This document shows, piece by piece, positions 35,261 through 44,533 of a DNA stretch of 64,000 nt. The translations under genes and the position numbers were made by a program. This DNA is from Microbacterium sulfonylureivorans (lineage in GTDB: Bacteria > Actinomycetota > Actinomycetes > Actinomycetales > Microbacteriaceae): contig NZ_RJAD01000001.1 of assembly GCF_003999995.1 (NCBI RefSeq), forward strand, positions 1,488,001 to 1,552,000, read 5' to 3'. Numbering within the stretch: position 1 is the stretch's first letter; every line of letters starts with the position of its first letter. The notes below the pieces were generated by a model that saw only the letters and a list, made by a program, of their open reading frames with translations, did no database searches and was not told the DNA's origin.

Positions 35261-36326
35261 GCCCACCGAGACCGAAGAGCTCGTCGCCGACACCCCGTTC
35301 GGGTCTCCGGCCGCTGTCGAGGCCGTGCGTGAGACCGGGCGCGAGACCCACGCTGTCGAGATGTCGACCGCGACCCTGGCCACCTCGCGCTTCGCGGGTG
35401 TGAGCCACCTGCTCCCGCGCTGGTCGGCCAAGCTCGTGTGGGGCATCGTGATCGTCGGGTTCATCACACTGCTGGGTCTCGTCGGCCCGCTGATCTCGCA
35501 GAACCCCCGCAACTCCGACAACCCGTCGCTGCAACCGCCGAGCGCGGAGCACTGGCTCGGCACCACGAAGCTCGGCTACGACGTCTTCGCCCAGCTCGTC
35601 TACGGCACGCGCGAGTCGCTCTACGTCGGCATCGTCGCAGGGCTCGTCGCACTCATCCTCGCGATCCTGTTCGGCATCTTCGCCGGGTATTTCGGCGGGG
35701 TGCTCGACGAGATCCTCATGGTGATCACGAACATCATGCTCGTCATCCCCGGCCTTCCTCTCGTGATGGTGATAGCCGCCTACGTGCAGAACACCCCGGG
35801 GCTCGGACCGCTCGCGCGCAGCTCGCTCCTCGTCGCGATCGTCCTCGGCATCACGGGATGGGCGGGGTCCGCCGTGGTCCTGCGAGCGCAGGCGAAGTCG
35901 CTCCGCACGCGCGAGTACGTCGCCGCGGCCCGGGTCGCCGGCGAGAAGCCCTGGCGGGTGATATTCGTCGAGATCCTCCCGAACCTGGTGCCGCTCATCG
36001 CCGCGCAGTTCATCTTCGGCATCATCTTCGCCGTGCTCGGAGAGGCCGGGCTCTCGTACCTCGGTCTCGGTCCCACCGGCTCGATCACGCTCGGCACGAT
36101 GCTCAACGATGCCCAGACCGGCCAGGCGGTCGGCACCGGGGCGTGGTGGTGGTTCGTCCCGCCGGGTGCTGTCATCGCGCTGCTCGGCGCCGGTCTGTCG
36201 CTCATCAACTTCGCGATCGACGAGGTCGTGAATCCCAAGCTGCGCCTCGCGCCGCAGGCCGCGCGCCGCCAGCGTCGCGCGACCCGCCGCGGCGAGGGCA
36301 TCGCCGACGGAGGTGCGTTCGCATGA
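35253..36326 (+). CDS. ABC permease, DppC type
   Basis: A 357-residue permease of the DppC/OppC group with a long cytosolic N-terminus (1-60), then helices and the coupling-loop motif SLRTREYVAAARVAGEKPWR. Overlaps on both sides (8 bp and 4 bp) show tight coupling to the other transporter genes. Confidence 0.92.
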   Translation: MAEPTETEELVADTPFGSPAAVEAVRETGRETHAVEMSTATLATSRFAGVSHLLPRWSAKLVWGIVIVGFITLLGLVGPLISQNPRNSDNPSLQPPSAEHWLGTTKLGYDVFAQLVYGTRESLYVGIVAGLVALILAILFGIFAGYFGGVLDEILMVITNIMLVIPGLPLVMVIAAYVQNTPGLGPLARSSLLVAIVLGITGWAGSAVVLRAQAKSLRTREYVAAARVAGEKPWRVIFVEILPNLVPLIAAQFIFGIIFAVLGEAGLSYLGLGPTGSITLGTMLNDAQTGQAVGTGAWWWFVPPGAVIALLGAGLSLINFAIDEVVNPKLRLAPQAARRQRRATRRGEGIADGGAFA

Positions 36327-37183
36327 CCGGTGAAGCAGTGCTGACCGCGCGGGACGTGTCGATCCGGTACGAGGTCGACCCGCCCGTCGAAGCCGTGAAG
36401 AACGTGTCGCTCACACTCCATCGCGGCGAGATCCTCGGGCTCGCCGGCGAGTCCGGCTGCGGCAAGACGACTCTGGCGTACGGCATGAACCGGCTCCTCA
36501 AGGCGCCGGCGGTGATGACGCAGGGCGGGGTCGTCTTCCATGACGCGTCGGGCGACGACATCGACGTGGCCGGGCTGTCGGGCGAGGGTCTCCGGCGATT
36601 CCGGTGGGACAAGGTGTCGATGGTCTTCCAGGGGTCGATGAATTCGCTCAACCCCGTGATGAGCATCCGCCATCAGCTCCACGACGTCTTCAAGACCCAC
36701 CGCCGCGCCATGCGGAAGGCTCAGCGCGAGGCGCGCAGCGCCGAGCTGCTCGAGCTCGTCGGTGTCGACCCGTCGCGGCTGTCGAGCTTCCCTCACGAGC
36801 TGTCTGGCGGGATGCGCCAGCGCGTGATGATCGCGATGGCGCTCGCGCTCGACCCCCAGGTCATGATCATGGACGAGCCCACGACCGCGCTCGACGTCGT
36901 CGTGCAGCGCGGGATCATCCGCGAGATCATGCGGCTGCGAGAGCGGCTCGGCTTCGCCGTCGTCTTCATCACGCACGATCTGCCGCTCCTCATCGAGATC
37001 AGCGATCGGATCGCCGTGATGCGCGACGGCCGGATCATCGAGCAGGGCACCGCGGAAGACATCTACCGGCGTCCGGTCGAGGACTACACGAAGCGACTCC
37101 TGGCGAGCTTCCCGAGTCTCACCGGGGATCGAGGCGCGTTCATCCGCGGCTCTGTCGCGGGCAATGCGGAGGGAGCGGCATGA
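36323..37183 (+). CDS. ABC ATPase, DppD type
   Basis: A 286-residue ATPase. Walker A GESGCGKTT, signature LSGGMRQRV, Walker B MIMDEPTTALD, followed by the family's H-loop ITHD. The start at 36323 is in the ATGA overlap with the permease; a long open frame upstream is only a shadow of that gene. Confidence 0.93.
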   Translation: MTGEAVLTARDVSIRYEVDPPVEAVKNVSLTLHRGEILGLAGESGCGKTTLAYGMNRLLKAPAVMTQGGVVFHDASGDDIDVAGLSGEGLRRFRWDKVSMVFQGSMNSLNPVMSIRHQLHDVFKTHRRAMRKAQREARSAELLELVGVDPSRLSSFPHELSGGMRQRVMIAMALALDPQVMIMDEPTTALDVVVQRGIIREIMRLRERLGFAVVFITHDLPLLIEISDRIAVMRDGRIIEQGTAEDIYRRPVEDYTKRLLASFPSLTGDRGAFIRGSVAGNAEGAA

Positions 37184-38049
37184 GTGAGGACACCCGGCGG
37201 GGCACACTCGAGGCCCGCGGACTCGTCAAGGACTTCCGCCTCCGATCGGGTCTGGCCGTCTCGAAGCTGCACGCAGTGAAGGATGTCTCGTTCACCCTCG
37301 AGCAGGGGCGCACGATCGCCCTCGTCGGCGAGAGCGGGTCGGGCAAGTCGACGATCGCCCGCATGATCGCCAAGCTCGAGCATCCGACATCCGGCACGAT
37401 CCTCCTCGACGGAAAGCCGTCGGCCACCCGGGGTGCTGCGCTCGCCGCGTACCGGCGTGAGGTCCAGATGGTGTTCCAGGACCCGTTCGCCTCCCTGAAC
37501 CCGTTCCACACGATCCGTCACCACATCGAGCGGCCCATCCGGCTCCACTACCCGCAGCTGTCGGCGGCCGAGGTGCGTGCGCGTGCGCTGCAGCTGCTCG
37601 ATCGCGTGCGCCTGAGCCCCGCGGCGACTTTCGCCGACCGGCGTCCTCACGAGCTGTCGGGCGGACAGCGGCAGCGGGTGGCGATCGCGCGGGCTCTCGC
37701 GCCGGGCGCGCGGTTCATCGTGGCCGACGAGCCGGTGTCGATGCTCGACGTCTCGATCCGGCTCGGCGTGCTCAACCTCCTGGCCGACCTGCAGCGCGAA
37801 GAGGGGCTCGGCGTGCTGTACATCACGCACGATCTCGCGACGGCCAGACACTTCTCGGACGAGATCCTGGTGATGTTGCGCGGCGACATCGTCGAGCGCG
37901 GCGGCGCGGATGATGTGATCCTGAATGCGCGTCACGAGTACACGCGGTCGCTGCGGGAAGCCGCGGCCGACCCCGATCGGCTCGGCGTGCTGCGCGACGA
38001 GGTCCGTCGCGACAGCCTTCGCGCGGAACAGGGGAGCGCATCACGATGA
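37180..38049 (+). CDS. ABC ATPase, DppF type
   Basis: A 289-residue partner ATPase: Walker A GESGSGKST, Q-loop VFQDPFASLNP, signature LSGGQRQRV, Walker B IVADEPVSMLD. Start ATG 37180 overlaps the previous stop (ATGA). Confidence 0.93.
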   Translation: MSEDTRRGTLEARGLVKDFRLRSGLAVSKLHAVKDVSFTLEQGRTIALVGESGSGKSTIARMIAKLEHPTSGTILLDGKPSATRGAALAAYRREVQMVFQDPFASLNPFHTIRHHIERPIRLHYPQLSAAEVRARALQLLDRVRLSPAATFADRRPHELSGGQRQRVAIARALAPGARFIVADEPVSMLDVSIRLGVLNLLADLQREEGLGVLYITHDLATARHFSDEILVMLRGDIVERGGADDVILNARHEYTRSLREAAADPDRLGVLRDEVRRDSLRAEQGSASR

Positions 38050-39221
38050 CCACCGTCGACCCGGGCACGCCCACGTGGATGCGGACCCACAACGACCGGA
38101 CCGCGTTCCGGCTGCTGCTCGAGCACGGGCCGCTGAGCCGCTCGAAGCTCGGCAAGCTGTCGGGGCTGTCGAAGCCGACCGCCGGCGCGATGATCCAGCG
38201 CCTCGAGAAGGTGGGGCTCATCGAGGCGATGGGTGAGGTCGCCGCCACACGCGGTCCCAACGCGACGGTGTACGGCGTGCGCCGCGACGTCATGACCGGC
38301 GTCGCGATCAGCATCCTGGCCGACACGATCGAGGCGGTGCTGACCGACCCGGTCGACTCCGACCGCCCGGTCGTCGTGCTGCCGGTCGCCGGCGTCGAAC
38401 GGTCGCCCGAGCACGATGTGAGCGCCGCGATCGATGCGGCCTGCTCAGCGGCCGGCGTGGCCCGCTCGTCGGTGAGCGTCGTCGCCGTCGGTGTGCAGGC
38501 GGCGGTGGATGTCGCGTCCGACGAGCTCTCATTCACAGACACGCTTCCCGGCTGGCCGCAGTCCGGCGCGCGCCGCCGCATCGAGGAGGCGACCGGAATG
38601 ACCGTCATCCTCGACAACGACGTCAACCTGGCGGCCATCGCCGAGCGCGCCCTCGGGGTCACCAGGGACGCCGAGAGCTTCGCCTACTTCTGGATCGGCG
38701 AGGGTCTCGGCGTCGGTATCGACATCGACGGCGACATCCAGCGCGGCACCTCCGGCAGCGCCGGCGAGATCGGCTACCTCGAGGTGCCGCGCTCGGCCGC
38801 CGCGCTCGACCCCGATGCCGCCGACTTCACCGACCTCCTCGGCGGGCCGGCGGTCGCGGCGCTCGTCGGCTCGCCCGGTCGGCCGCTCCGGGAGGCGCTC
38901 GACCGCGTCGCCGCCGACGAACCGGCATGGACGTCCGTCGCCGACCGCGTGGCCCTCGCGCTCGCGCCCATCGTCGCGCTGCTGGATCCGGCATCCATCG
39001 TCCTGGGCGGCCCCACCGGCGTCGCAGGCGGAGACGGACTCTCCGCCCTGGTCCAGCACCGGATCGACGGTGTGCAGTACCCGCGCTCCGACGTACACGG
39101 CGCGCGGCCCCACATCGCGGTGCGGGCGAGCACGACGGGAAGCGAGTCGATCCTGCTCGGCGCCCGGCAGGTTCTCGTCGCCCATATCCGCGCACGACTC
39201 GAAGCGGCCATCGTCGCCTGA
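38046..39221 (+). CDS. ROK-family transcriptional repressor lacking the zinc motif
   Basis: A 391-residue ROK regulator. The N-terminal winged helix is LLEHGPLSRSKLGKLSGLSKPTAGAMIQRLEKVG, followed by the actin-like sugar-binding domain with LDNDVNLAAIAE and SGSAGEIGYLEVP. The cysteine-rich zinc motif (CXCGXXGC) that normally follows GEIGH is absent and replaced by an acidic stretch. It lies inside the operon (4-bp overlap) and probably controls it via the CAATAA dyad. Confidence 0.9.
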   Translation: MTTVDPGTPTWMRTHNDRTAFRLLLEHGPLSRSKLGKLSGLSKPTAGAMIQRLEKVGLIEAMGEVAATRGPNATVYGVRRDVMTGVAISILADTIEAVLTDPVDSDRPVVVLPVAGVERSPEHDVSAAIDAACSAAGVARSSVSVVAVGVQAAVDVASDELSFTDTLPGWPQSGARRRIEEATGMTVILDNDVNLAAIAERALGVTRDAESFAYFWIGEGLGVGIDIDGDIQRGTSGSAGEIGYLEVPRSAAALDPDAADFTDLLGGPAVAALVGSPGRPLREALDRVAADEPAWTSVADRVALALAPIVALLDPASIVLGGPTGVAGGDGLSALVQHRIDGVQYPRSDVHGARPHIAVRASTTGSESILLGARQVLVAHIRARLEAAIVA

Positions 39222-39256
39222 ACACGCGGGGGCCACCCCCACCAGAGAGGACTCGG

Positions 39257-40516
39257 ATGAAGCTCGCCATCGTCGGCGGAGGCTCGACGTACACGCCGGA
39301 GCTGATCGACGGATTCGCTCGCTACCGCGACGTGCTGCCGCTGGAGGAGATCGCGCTCGTCGACCCGGATCCGCACCGCCTCGAGCTCGTCGGGGGCATG
39401 GCCCGCCGGATGCTCGCGCGGGCCGGGCACGCCGCGCGCATCGTCACGACGAGCGACGTGCGCGAGGGCGTCGAGGGCTCCGATGCCGTGCTGCTGCAGC
39501 TGCGGGTCGGAGGTCAGGACGCACGGCAGGCCGACGAGACCTGGCCGCACGAAGTGCACTGCATCGGACAGGAGACGACGGGGCCGGGTGGGCTCGCGAA
39601 GGCGCTGCGAACGGTGCCGGTGGCGCTGGGCATCGCCGAGGTTGTGCGCGCTCACGCCGCTCCGGGAGCGTGGATCGTCGACTTCACGAACCCGGTCGGG
39701 ATCGTCACGCGCGCGCTGCTGCAGGCCGGGCACCGCGCCGTCGGCCTGTGCAACGTCGCGATCGGGTTCCAGCGCCGCTTCGCCGCGATCGCCGGCGTTC
39801 AGCCCGACGATGTGTCGCTCGGACACGTCGGCCTCAATCACCTCACGTGGGAGCGGAGCGTCACGGTCGCGGGGCGCGACATCCTCCCCGGGCTGCTGAT
39901 CGATCGTCTCGGTGACCTCGCCCATGACGTCCACCTCGCCCCGTCGCTGCTGGCGCAGCTCGGCGCGGTGCCGTCGTACTACCTCCGCTACTTCTACGCG
40001 CACGACGAGGTGCTCGCCGAGCAGCTGGCAGAGCCTTCGCGCGCAGAGGCGGTGCGGGCGATCGAGAACGAGCTCCTGGGGCTCTACGCCGACTCCTCCG
40101 TCGACGAGAAGCCCGAGGCGCTGGAGCGCCGCGGCGGAGCCTTCTACTCCGAGGCCGCCATCGAGCTGCTCGCGCAGATCCAGGGCGCCGGAGGACCGTC
40201 GCGGGTCGTGAACCTGCGCAACGACGGCGTGCTGCCGTTCCTCCCCGACGACCACGTGATCGAAGTGCCGGCCCGGTTCGCCGACGGGGCGTTCGTCGCC
40301 GAGCCGGTCGCTCCGCTCGACGACGACATCCGGGGCCTGGTCGCCGCCGTCGCCGGCTACGAGCGACTCGCCCTCGACGCCGCGGTGCACGGAGGCCGCG
40401 ACCGCGTCGTGCGGGCTATGCGCGCGCACCCCCTCGTGCTGCAGCACGACCGCGCCCAGAAGCTCACCGACCTCCTCCTCGCCGAGAACCGGGACCTCCT
40501 CGAGTGGGCATCGTGA
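39257..40516 (+). CDS. GH4-family 6-phospho-glycosidase
   Basis: A 419-residue NAD- and metal-dependent family 4 glycoside hydrolase, probably a 6-phospho-beta-glucosidase-like enzyme. It has the NAD fold KLAIVGGGSTYTPEL, the family motif GQETTGPGGLAKALRT, the metal cysteine in LCNVAIGF and the histidine in GLNHLTW. ATG 39257 has AGAGAGG before it. GH4 enzymes use 6-phospho substrates from PTS uptake; here an ABC transporter plus the next-gene kinase could supply the phosphate, or the enzyme acts on the free sugar. Confidence 0.88.
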   Translation: MKLAIVGGGSTYTPELIDGFARYRDVLPLEEIALVDPDPHRLELVGGMARRMLARAGHAARIVTTSDVREGVEGSDAVLLQLRVGGQDARQADETWPHEVHCIGQETTGPGGLAKALRTVPVALGIAEVVRAHAAPGAWIVDFTNPVGIVTRALLQAGHRAVGLCNVAIGFQRRFAAIAGVQPDDVSLGHVGLNHLTWERSVTVAGRDILPGLLIDRLGDLAHDVHLAPSLLAQLGAVPSYYLRYFYAHDEVLAEQLAEPSRAEAVRAIENELLGLYADSSVDEKPEALERRGGAFYSEAAIELLAQIQGAGGPSRVVNLRNDGVLPFLPDDHVIEVPARFADGAFVAEPVAPLDDDIRGLVAAVAGYERLALDAAVHGGRDRVVRAMRAHPLVLQHDRAQKLTDLLLAENRDLLEWAS

Positions 40517-41493
40517 CCGAGCTCATCGTCGCCGTCGACGGTGGAGGGACGAAGACGGATGCCGTCGCCCTGACTCTCGACGGGGAGGTCGTCGCCCGTC
40601 GACGCGGCCCGGGAAGCAGTCCGCACTTCGAGGGTCTCGCCCGCTCGGTCGAGATCGTCGACGCCATCGTTCGCGACGTCGCCGGCGGTGAGGCGATCGG
40701 GCAGGTCGACCTGTACCTGTCGGGTCTCGACCTCCCCGTCGAGATCGAGCGGTACCGGGCGGCCGTGTCGGGCCTCTCGTGGGCGCAGCGCGGACTCGTG
40801 ATCGACAACGACCTGTTCGCCCTGCTGCGTGCCGGGACGGACGAAGCGGATGCCGCAGCGGTCGTCTGCGGCAGCGGCATCAACGCCGTCGGAGTGCGGG
40901 CCGACGGAGCGACGGTGCGGTTCCCGTCTCTCGGGCCGCTGTCCGGCGATTGGGGCGGGGGCTCCGGCCTGGGTGCGGAGGCGCTGTGGCTCGCCGCCCG
41001 CGATGTCGACGGCCGTGGTGAGCGGACCGCACTGACCCCGGCGATCTGCGAAGCGCTCGGGGTCGGATCGGTCGCGGAGCTCATCGAGCAGCTGCACTTC
41101 GGGGAGCGTGACGACGCCGACCTGTTCGCGCTCGCCCCCGTCGTGTTCTCCGCGGCGGCCGCCGGTGACGCGGTGGCCCGCGGGCTGGTCGACCGGCAGG
41201 CGGACGAGATCGTCGCCTTCGTGCGCGCCATCGTCGCGCGGCTCGGGCTGGACCGGGTCGCATTCCCGGTGGTCCTGGGCGGAAGCATCCTGCAGGCGGG
41301 TCATGCGATGCTCGACGACCGCATCGTCGCGGGTATCGCGCGGGTCGCGCCGCGCGCGCGGATCGTGCTGCCAGCGGCGGCGCCGATCCTCGGGGCGGCG
41401 ATCGCTGCCGCCCTGCATGCCGGAGCTTCGGCGGATGCGGTCTCGCGGGTGCGGCACGAGCTCACCGGCAGGGTCGCCGCCGCGGGTGTGTGA
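40513..41493 (+). CDS. BadF/BadG-type N-acetylglucosamine kinase-like protein
   Basis: A 326-residue ATPase of the ASKHA fold. It has phosphate-1 DGGGTKTDAVAL, phosphate-2-like IDNDLFALLRAGT, adenosine motif LGGSILQAGH and GLSGDWGGGSGLG. Several family members phosphorylate N-acetylglucosamine or glucosamine. GTG 40513 overlaps the GH4 stop (GTGA); GTG 40504 is an alternative. It is the last gene of the sugar operon, probably phosphorylating the released sugar. Confidence 0.87.
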   Translation: MTELIVAVDGGGTKTDAVALTLDGEVVARRRGPGSSPHFEGLARSVEIVDAIVRDVAGGEAIGQVDLYLSGLDLPVEIERYRAAVSGLSWAQRGLVIDNDLFALLRAGTDEADAAAVVCGSGINAVGVRADGATVRFPSLGPLSGDWGGGSGLGAEALWLAARDVDGRGERTALTPAICEALGVGSVAELIEQLHFGERDDADLFALAPVVFSAAAAGDAVARGLVDRQADEIVAFVRAIVARLGLDRVAFPVVLGGSILQAGHAMLDDRIVAGIARVAPRARIVLPAAAPILGAAIAAALHAGASADAVSRVRHELTGRVAAAGV

Positions 41494-41513
41494 TTCGCGC
41501 CGCGTCCACTCGC

Positions 41514-42233
41514 CTACCCGCGGCGCGGGCCGGGTGCCTCGAGAACGAAGAAGATGAACGACAGGAACGCCGTCGTCTCGCCGCGGCGGATGCGCGGCGT
41601 GAGGAGCTCTGCGGGAGTGTCCGGCGACGGAGCCGGCTCGTCGACCACGGCGATGTCGAATCCCGCCGCGGTGAAGGCATCCGTCATCGCGTGGAGTGGC
41701 CGGTGCCAGAAGGTCAACATCGCCTCCTCGCCGGCGAACCGGTACTCCTCCGAGTACGGCCTCGTGGCGAAGTAGTCCTCGTCCGGGTGGGTGAAGACCC
41801 GAACGAGCGGGTGATTGACCGACAGGATGAGTCGCCCTCCGGGTTTGAGCACCCTGCGCAGCTCGGCGAGCGGGCCGGCCCAGTCTTCCAGATAGTGCAG
41901 CACGAGCGATGCGACGACGTCGTCGAACGCGTCGTCCTCGAACGGCAGCGGCTCGGCGAGATCGGCGACGGACACCGGCACATCGTCGCCCAGCCTCCGG
42001 CGGGCGAGCTCGACCATCGCGGGGCTGCCGTCGAATGCGGTCAGGGCGGCGCCCCGGGTGCGCAGCGCCGCCGACAGCGGCCCGGATCCGCACCCGGCAT
42101 CGAGGATGCGCCGGCCCCTCACGTCACCCGCCAGGGCGATCATCGCGGGTCGCTCGTAGTACTCGTTGAGCAGGCTCGAGGCATTCTCGGCGTCGTAGCT
42201 GACGGCGAACGCGTCGTAGTGATCGGCTCTCAT
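41514..42233 (-). CDS. Class I SAM-dependent methyltransferase
   Basis: A 239-residue methyltransferase with the SAM-binding motif ILDAGCGSGPLSAAL, post-motif acidic residue LTAFDGSPAM, and motif III RVLKPGGRLILSVNHP. The acceptor is unknown. The start at 42233 has GAGG about 7 nt upstream. It is convergent with the kinase gene, 20 bp between stops. Confidence 0.85.
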   Translation of the reverse strand: MRADHYDAFAVSYDAENASSLLNEYYERPAMIALAGDVRGRRILDAGCGSGPLSAALRTRGAALTAFDGSPAMVELARRRLGDDVPVSVADLAEPLPFEDDAFDDVVASLVLHYLEDWAGPLAELRRVLKPGGRLILSVNHPLVRVFTHPDEDYFATRPYSEEYRFAGEEAMLTFWHRPLHAMTDAFTAAGFDIAVVDEPAPSPDTPAELLTPRIRRGETTAFLSFIFFVLEAPGPRRG

Positions 42234-42367
42234 CCGGTTCCCTCATCTCAGGCGCGGCGATGTCTGGGGAACGCTACATCACTCGATCGAGGAGCTCCGG
42301 CACGCGCTGGCCTGTCGAGAGTCGGAGGGGGTCGGCAGACTGGCAGCACCGACGCGAGGAGTCCGCG

Positions 42368-42988
42368 ATGACCGATGAAGACGCTCCGACCGGCGTGAGC
42401 GTGACGACGTCGCACGTCATCAAGCCGCTCACCCCCGAGACCTTCCCGGCGTGGCTGGCGCTCGCTCAGAAGCACAACGGGGTCTGGGGCGGATGCTTCT
42501 GCTCGTACTTCCACGGCGACACCGAGCACACCGTCAAGGACGACTACGACAGGGCGACGTTCAAGCAGCGGCTCGTGACGGAGGGGGTCGCGCACGCCGC
42601 ACTCGTCTTCGACGGCGACGACGCGATCGCGTGGTGCGAGTACGGGAGTCCGATCGAGCTGCCGAACATCTACCACCGCAAGCAGTACGACGCGGGGGAG
42701 ACCCAGCCGGCGCCGTGGCGCATCACGTGCTTCTTCGTCGACCGCGACCATCGCCGTTCGGGAGTGGCGCGGGAGGCGCTGGACGGCGCGCTCGAGCTGA
42801 TCGCCGGTGCCGGCGGAGGCGAGGTGGTCTCGTTCCCCAACGAGCTCGTGCCCGGCAAGAAGACGTCTTCGTCGTTCCTCCACAACGGCACGAGGGCGAT
42901 GTTCGAGAAGGCGGGATTCACGTTCGAGCGGCACATCGGCAAGAGCAAGACGGTGATGCGCAAGACGGTCCCGCCGGCTCGCGGCTGA
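42368..42988 (+). CDS. GNAT acetyltransferase
   Basis: A 206-residue GNAT protein with a cysteine-containing loop (GVWGGCFCSYF) of a subgroup common in actinobacteria, and the acetyl-CoA region ITCFFVDRDHRRSGVAREAL. ATG 42368 is set by GAGGAG upstream. The substrate is unknown. Confidence 0.8.
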   Translation: MTDEDAPTGVSVTTSHVIKPLTPETFPAWLALAQKHNGVWGGCFCSYFHGDTEHTVKDDYDRATFKQRLVTEGVAHAALVFDGDDAIAWCEYGSPIELPNIYHRKQYDAGETQPAPWRITCFFVDRDHRRSGVAREALDGALELIAGAGGGEVVSFPNELVPGKKTSSSFLHNGTRAMFEKAGFTFERHIGKSKTVMRKTVPPARG

Positions 42989-43050
42989 CGCGAGGATGTA
43001 CCGGCGGAGCGGCTGGGACGGGTCGCTCCCCGGCGGGTACCATCGCCGGT

Positions 43051-43524
43051 ATGTCCGAGCTTGCCGCGGAAGCCGCTGTGCGCCGTGCGGGTCCGGGCGA
43101 TGCCCACGAGGTCGCCCGGCTGCTGCACGACTTCAACACGGAGTTCGACACGGCGACTCCCGGCCCGGTCGTGCTGACCGCGCGCCTGGAGTCGCTGCTG
43201 GCCGGCCCCGGCACGGTCGCCTACCTGACCGGCGAGCCGGCTGTCGGCGTCGCGCTCATCACCCTCCGCAGCAACGTCTGGTACGACGGGCCTGTGGCGC
43301 TCCTCGATGAGCTGTACGTCGCTCCTGCGCACCGTGGGCGGGGCCTCGGGACGGCGATCATCCTCCGACTGTTCCAGGACGCTGTCGACTTCGGCGTCTC
43401 CGCGATCGAGATCAACGTCGATGAGGAGGATGTCGACGCGCAGCGCTTCTACGAACGGCACGGTTTCGCCGGCACCGATCCCGAAACCGGAGACCGCGCC
43501 TTCTACTACCTCCGCGAACTCTGA
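43051..43524 (+). CDS. GNAT acetyltransferase
   Basis: A 157-residue GNAT enzyme with motif A LDELYVAPAHRGRGLGTAII and C-terminal YERHGFAGTD. Start ATG 43051 has TACCAT 7 nt upstream and no ribosome site, so it is leaderless. The substrate is unknown. Confidence 0.87.
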   Translation: MSELAAEAAVRRAGPGDAHEVARLLHDFNTEFDTATPGPVVLTARLESLLAGPGTVAYLTGEPAVGVALITLRSNVWYDGPVALLDELYVAPAHRGRGLGTAIILRLFQDAVDFGVSAIEINVDEEDVDAQRFYERHGFAGTDPETGDRAFYYLREL

Positions 43525-43553
43525 TCGTCGGACCGGCTCGGTAGCATGCCTCC

Positions 43554-43991
43554 ATGCCCATCAAGCTGGAGAACGTCGCCATCGCCGTCCGCGACCTCGA
43601 GGCGACGATCGCCTTCTTCACCGACCTCGGGCTCACGGTCCTCGGTCGCGACACCGTCAGCGGCGAATGGGCCGACACCGCCGTCGGTCTCGACGGGAAC
43701 CACGCCAAGATCGCAATGCTGCAGACGCCCGACGGCAACGGCCGCCTCGAGCTCTTCGAGTACATCCATCCCGATGCGATCGAGACGGATCCCACTCTCC
43801 CGAACGAGATCGGCATGCACCGAGTCGCGTTCTCCGTCGACGACATCGATGAAGCCCTGGCCATCGCCGCGCGGCACGGCTGCCATCCGCTGCGTGGTGT
43901 CGCGACCTATGAGGACGTCTACAAGCTCACGTACGTCCGCGGTCCGAGCGGCATCATCGTGATGTTCGCCGAGGAGCTCAGGAAGAGCTGA
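43554..43991 (+). CDS. VOC-superfamily protein
   Basis: A 145-residue vicinal oxygen chelate (glyoxalase/bleomycin-resistance type) protein with two beta-alpha-beta-beta-beta modules: LENVAIAVRDLEATIAFFTDLG and GMHRVAFSVDDIDEALAIAARHG. ATG 43554 follows TAGCAT by exactly 6 nt. The substrate cannot be told from sequence. Confidence 0.87.
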   Translation: MPIKLENVAIAVRDLEATIAFFTDLGLTVLGRDTVSGEWADTAVGLDGNHAKIAMLQTPDGNGRLELFEYIHPDAIETDPTLPNEIGMHRVAFSVDDIDEALAIAARHGCHPLRGVATYEDVYKLTYVRGPSGIIVMFAEELRKS

Positions 43992-44053
43992 CCCGCGATC
44001 ATCGTGGTCAGCCCCCTGCGAGCGCACACGGAACGGGGGAGGATGATGGATCC

Positions 44054-44491
44054 ATGCCTGCCGTCCATCGTCCCGGCCTCCGGGTCGACTCGGGAATCAC
44101 GATCCCCGAGTCCGAGCTCTCGTGGCGGTTCTCGCGATCGTCCGGGCCCGGCGGTCAGGGCGTGAACACCGCCGATTCGCGGGCTGAACTCGCGTGGGAC
44201 GCCGCGTCCTCGGCCGTGCTCTCACCGATCCAGCGCGAGCGGCTCCTCGAGCGGCTGAGCGGTCGCCTCGTTGACGGAGTGCTGACGATCGCGGCATCCG
44301 AGCACCGCGAACAGCTGAGGAACAGAGACGCCGCGCGGGCCCGGCTCGCTGCCGTTGTGGCGGATGCGCTGAGACCGCCCTCCCCCTCGCGACGGCCCAC
44401 GGTACCCAGCCGTGGGGCCAAGGAGCGGCGTCTGAAGGCGAAGAAGCAGCGCACCGATGTGAAGCGGCTGCGGCGACCGCCGCACGACTGA
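44054..44491 (+). CDS. arfB: Peptidyl-tRNA hydrolase ArfB (ribosome rescue)
   Basis: A 145-residue ArfB/YaeJ-type release factor that hydrolyses peptidyl-tRNA on stalled ribosomes. The catalytic GGQ is at residues 33-35 (SSGPGGQGVNTADSR). The basic C-terminal tail (GAKERRLKAKKQRTDVKRLRRPP) inserts in the empty mRNA channel. ATG 44054 is preceded by GATGAT at 6 nt, the leaderless arrangement. Confidence 0.93.
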   Translation: MPAVHRPGLRVDSGITIPESELSWRFSRSSGPGGQGVNTADSRAELAWDAASSAVLSPIQRERLLERLSGRLVDGVLTIAASEHREQLRNRDAARARLAAVVADALRPPSPSRRPTVPSRGAKERRLKAKKQRTDVKRLRRPPHD

Positions 44492-44533
44492 TCCCGCAGA
44501 GCACGGTGGTCTTCCGCAGGGCGACAAGGAGGG

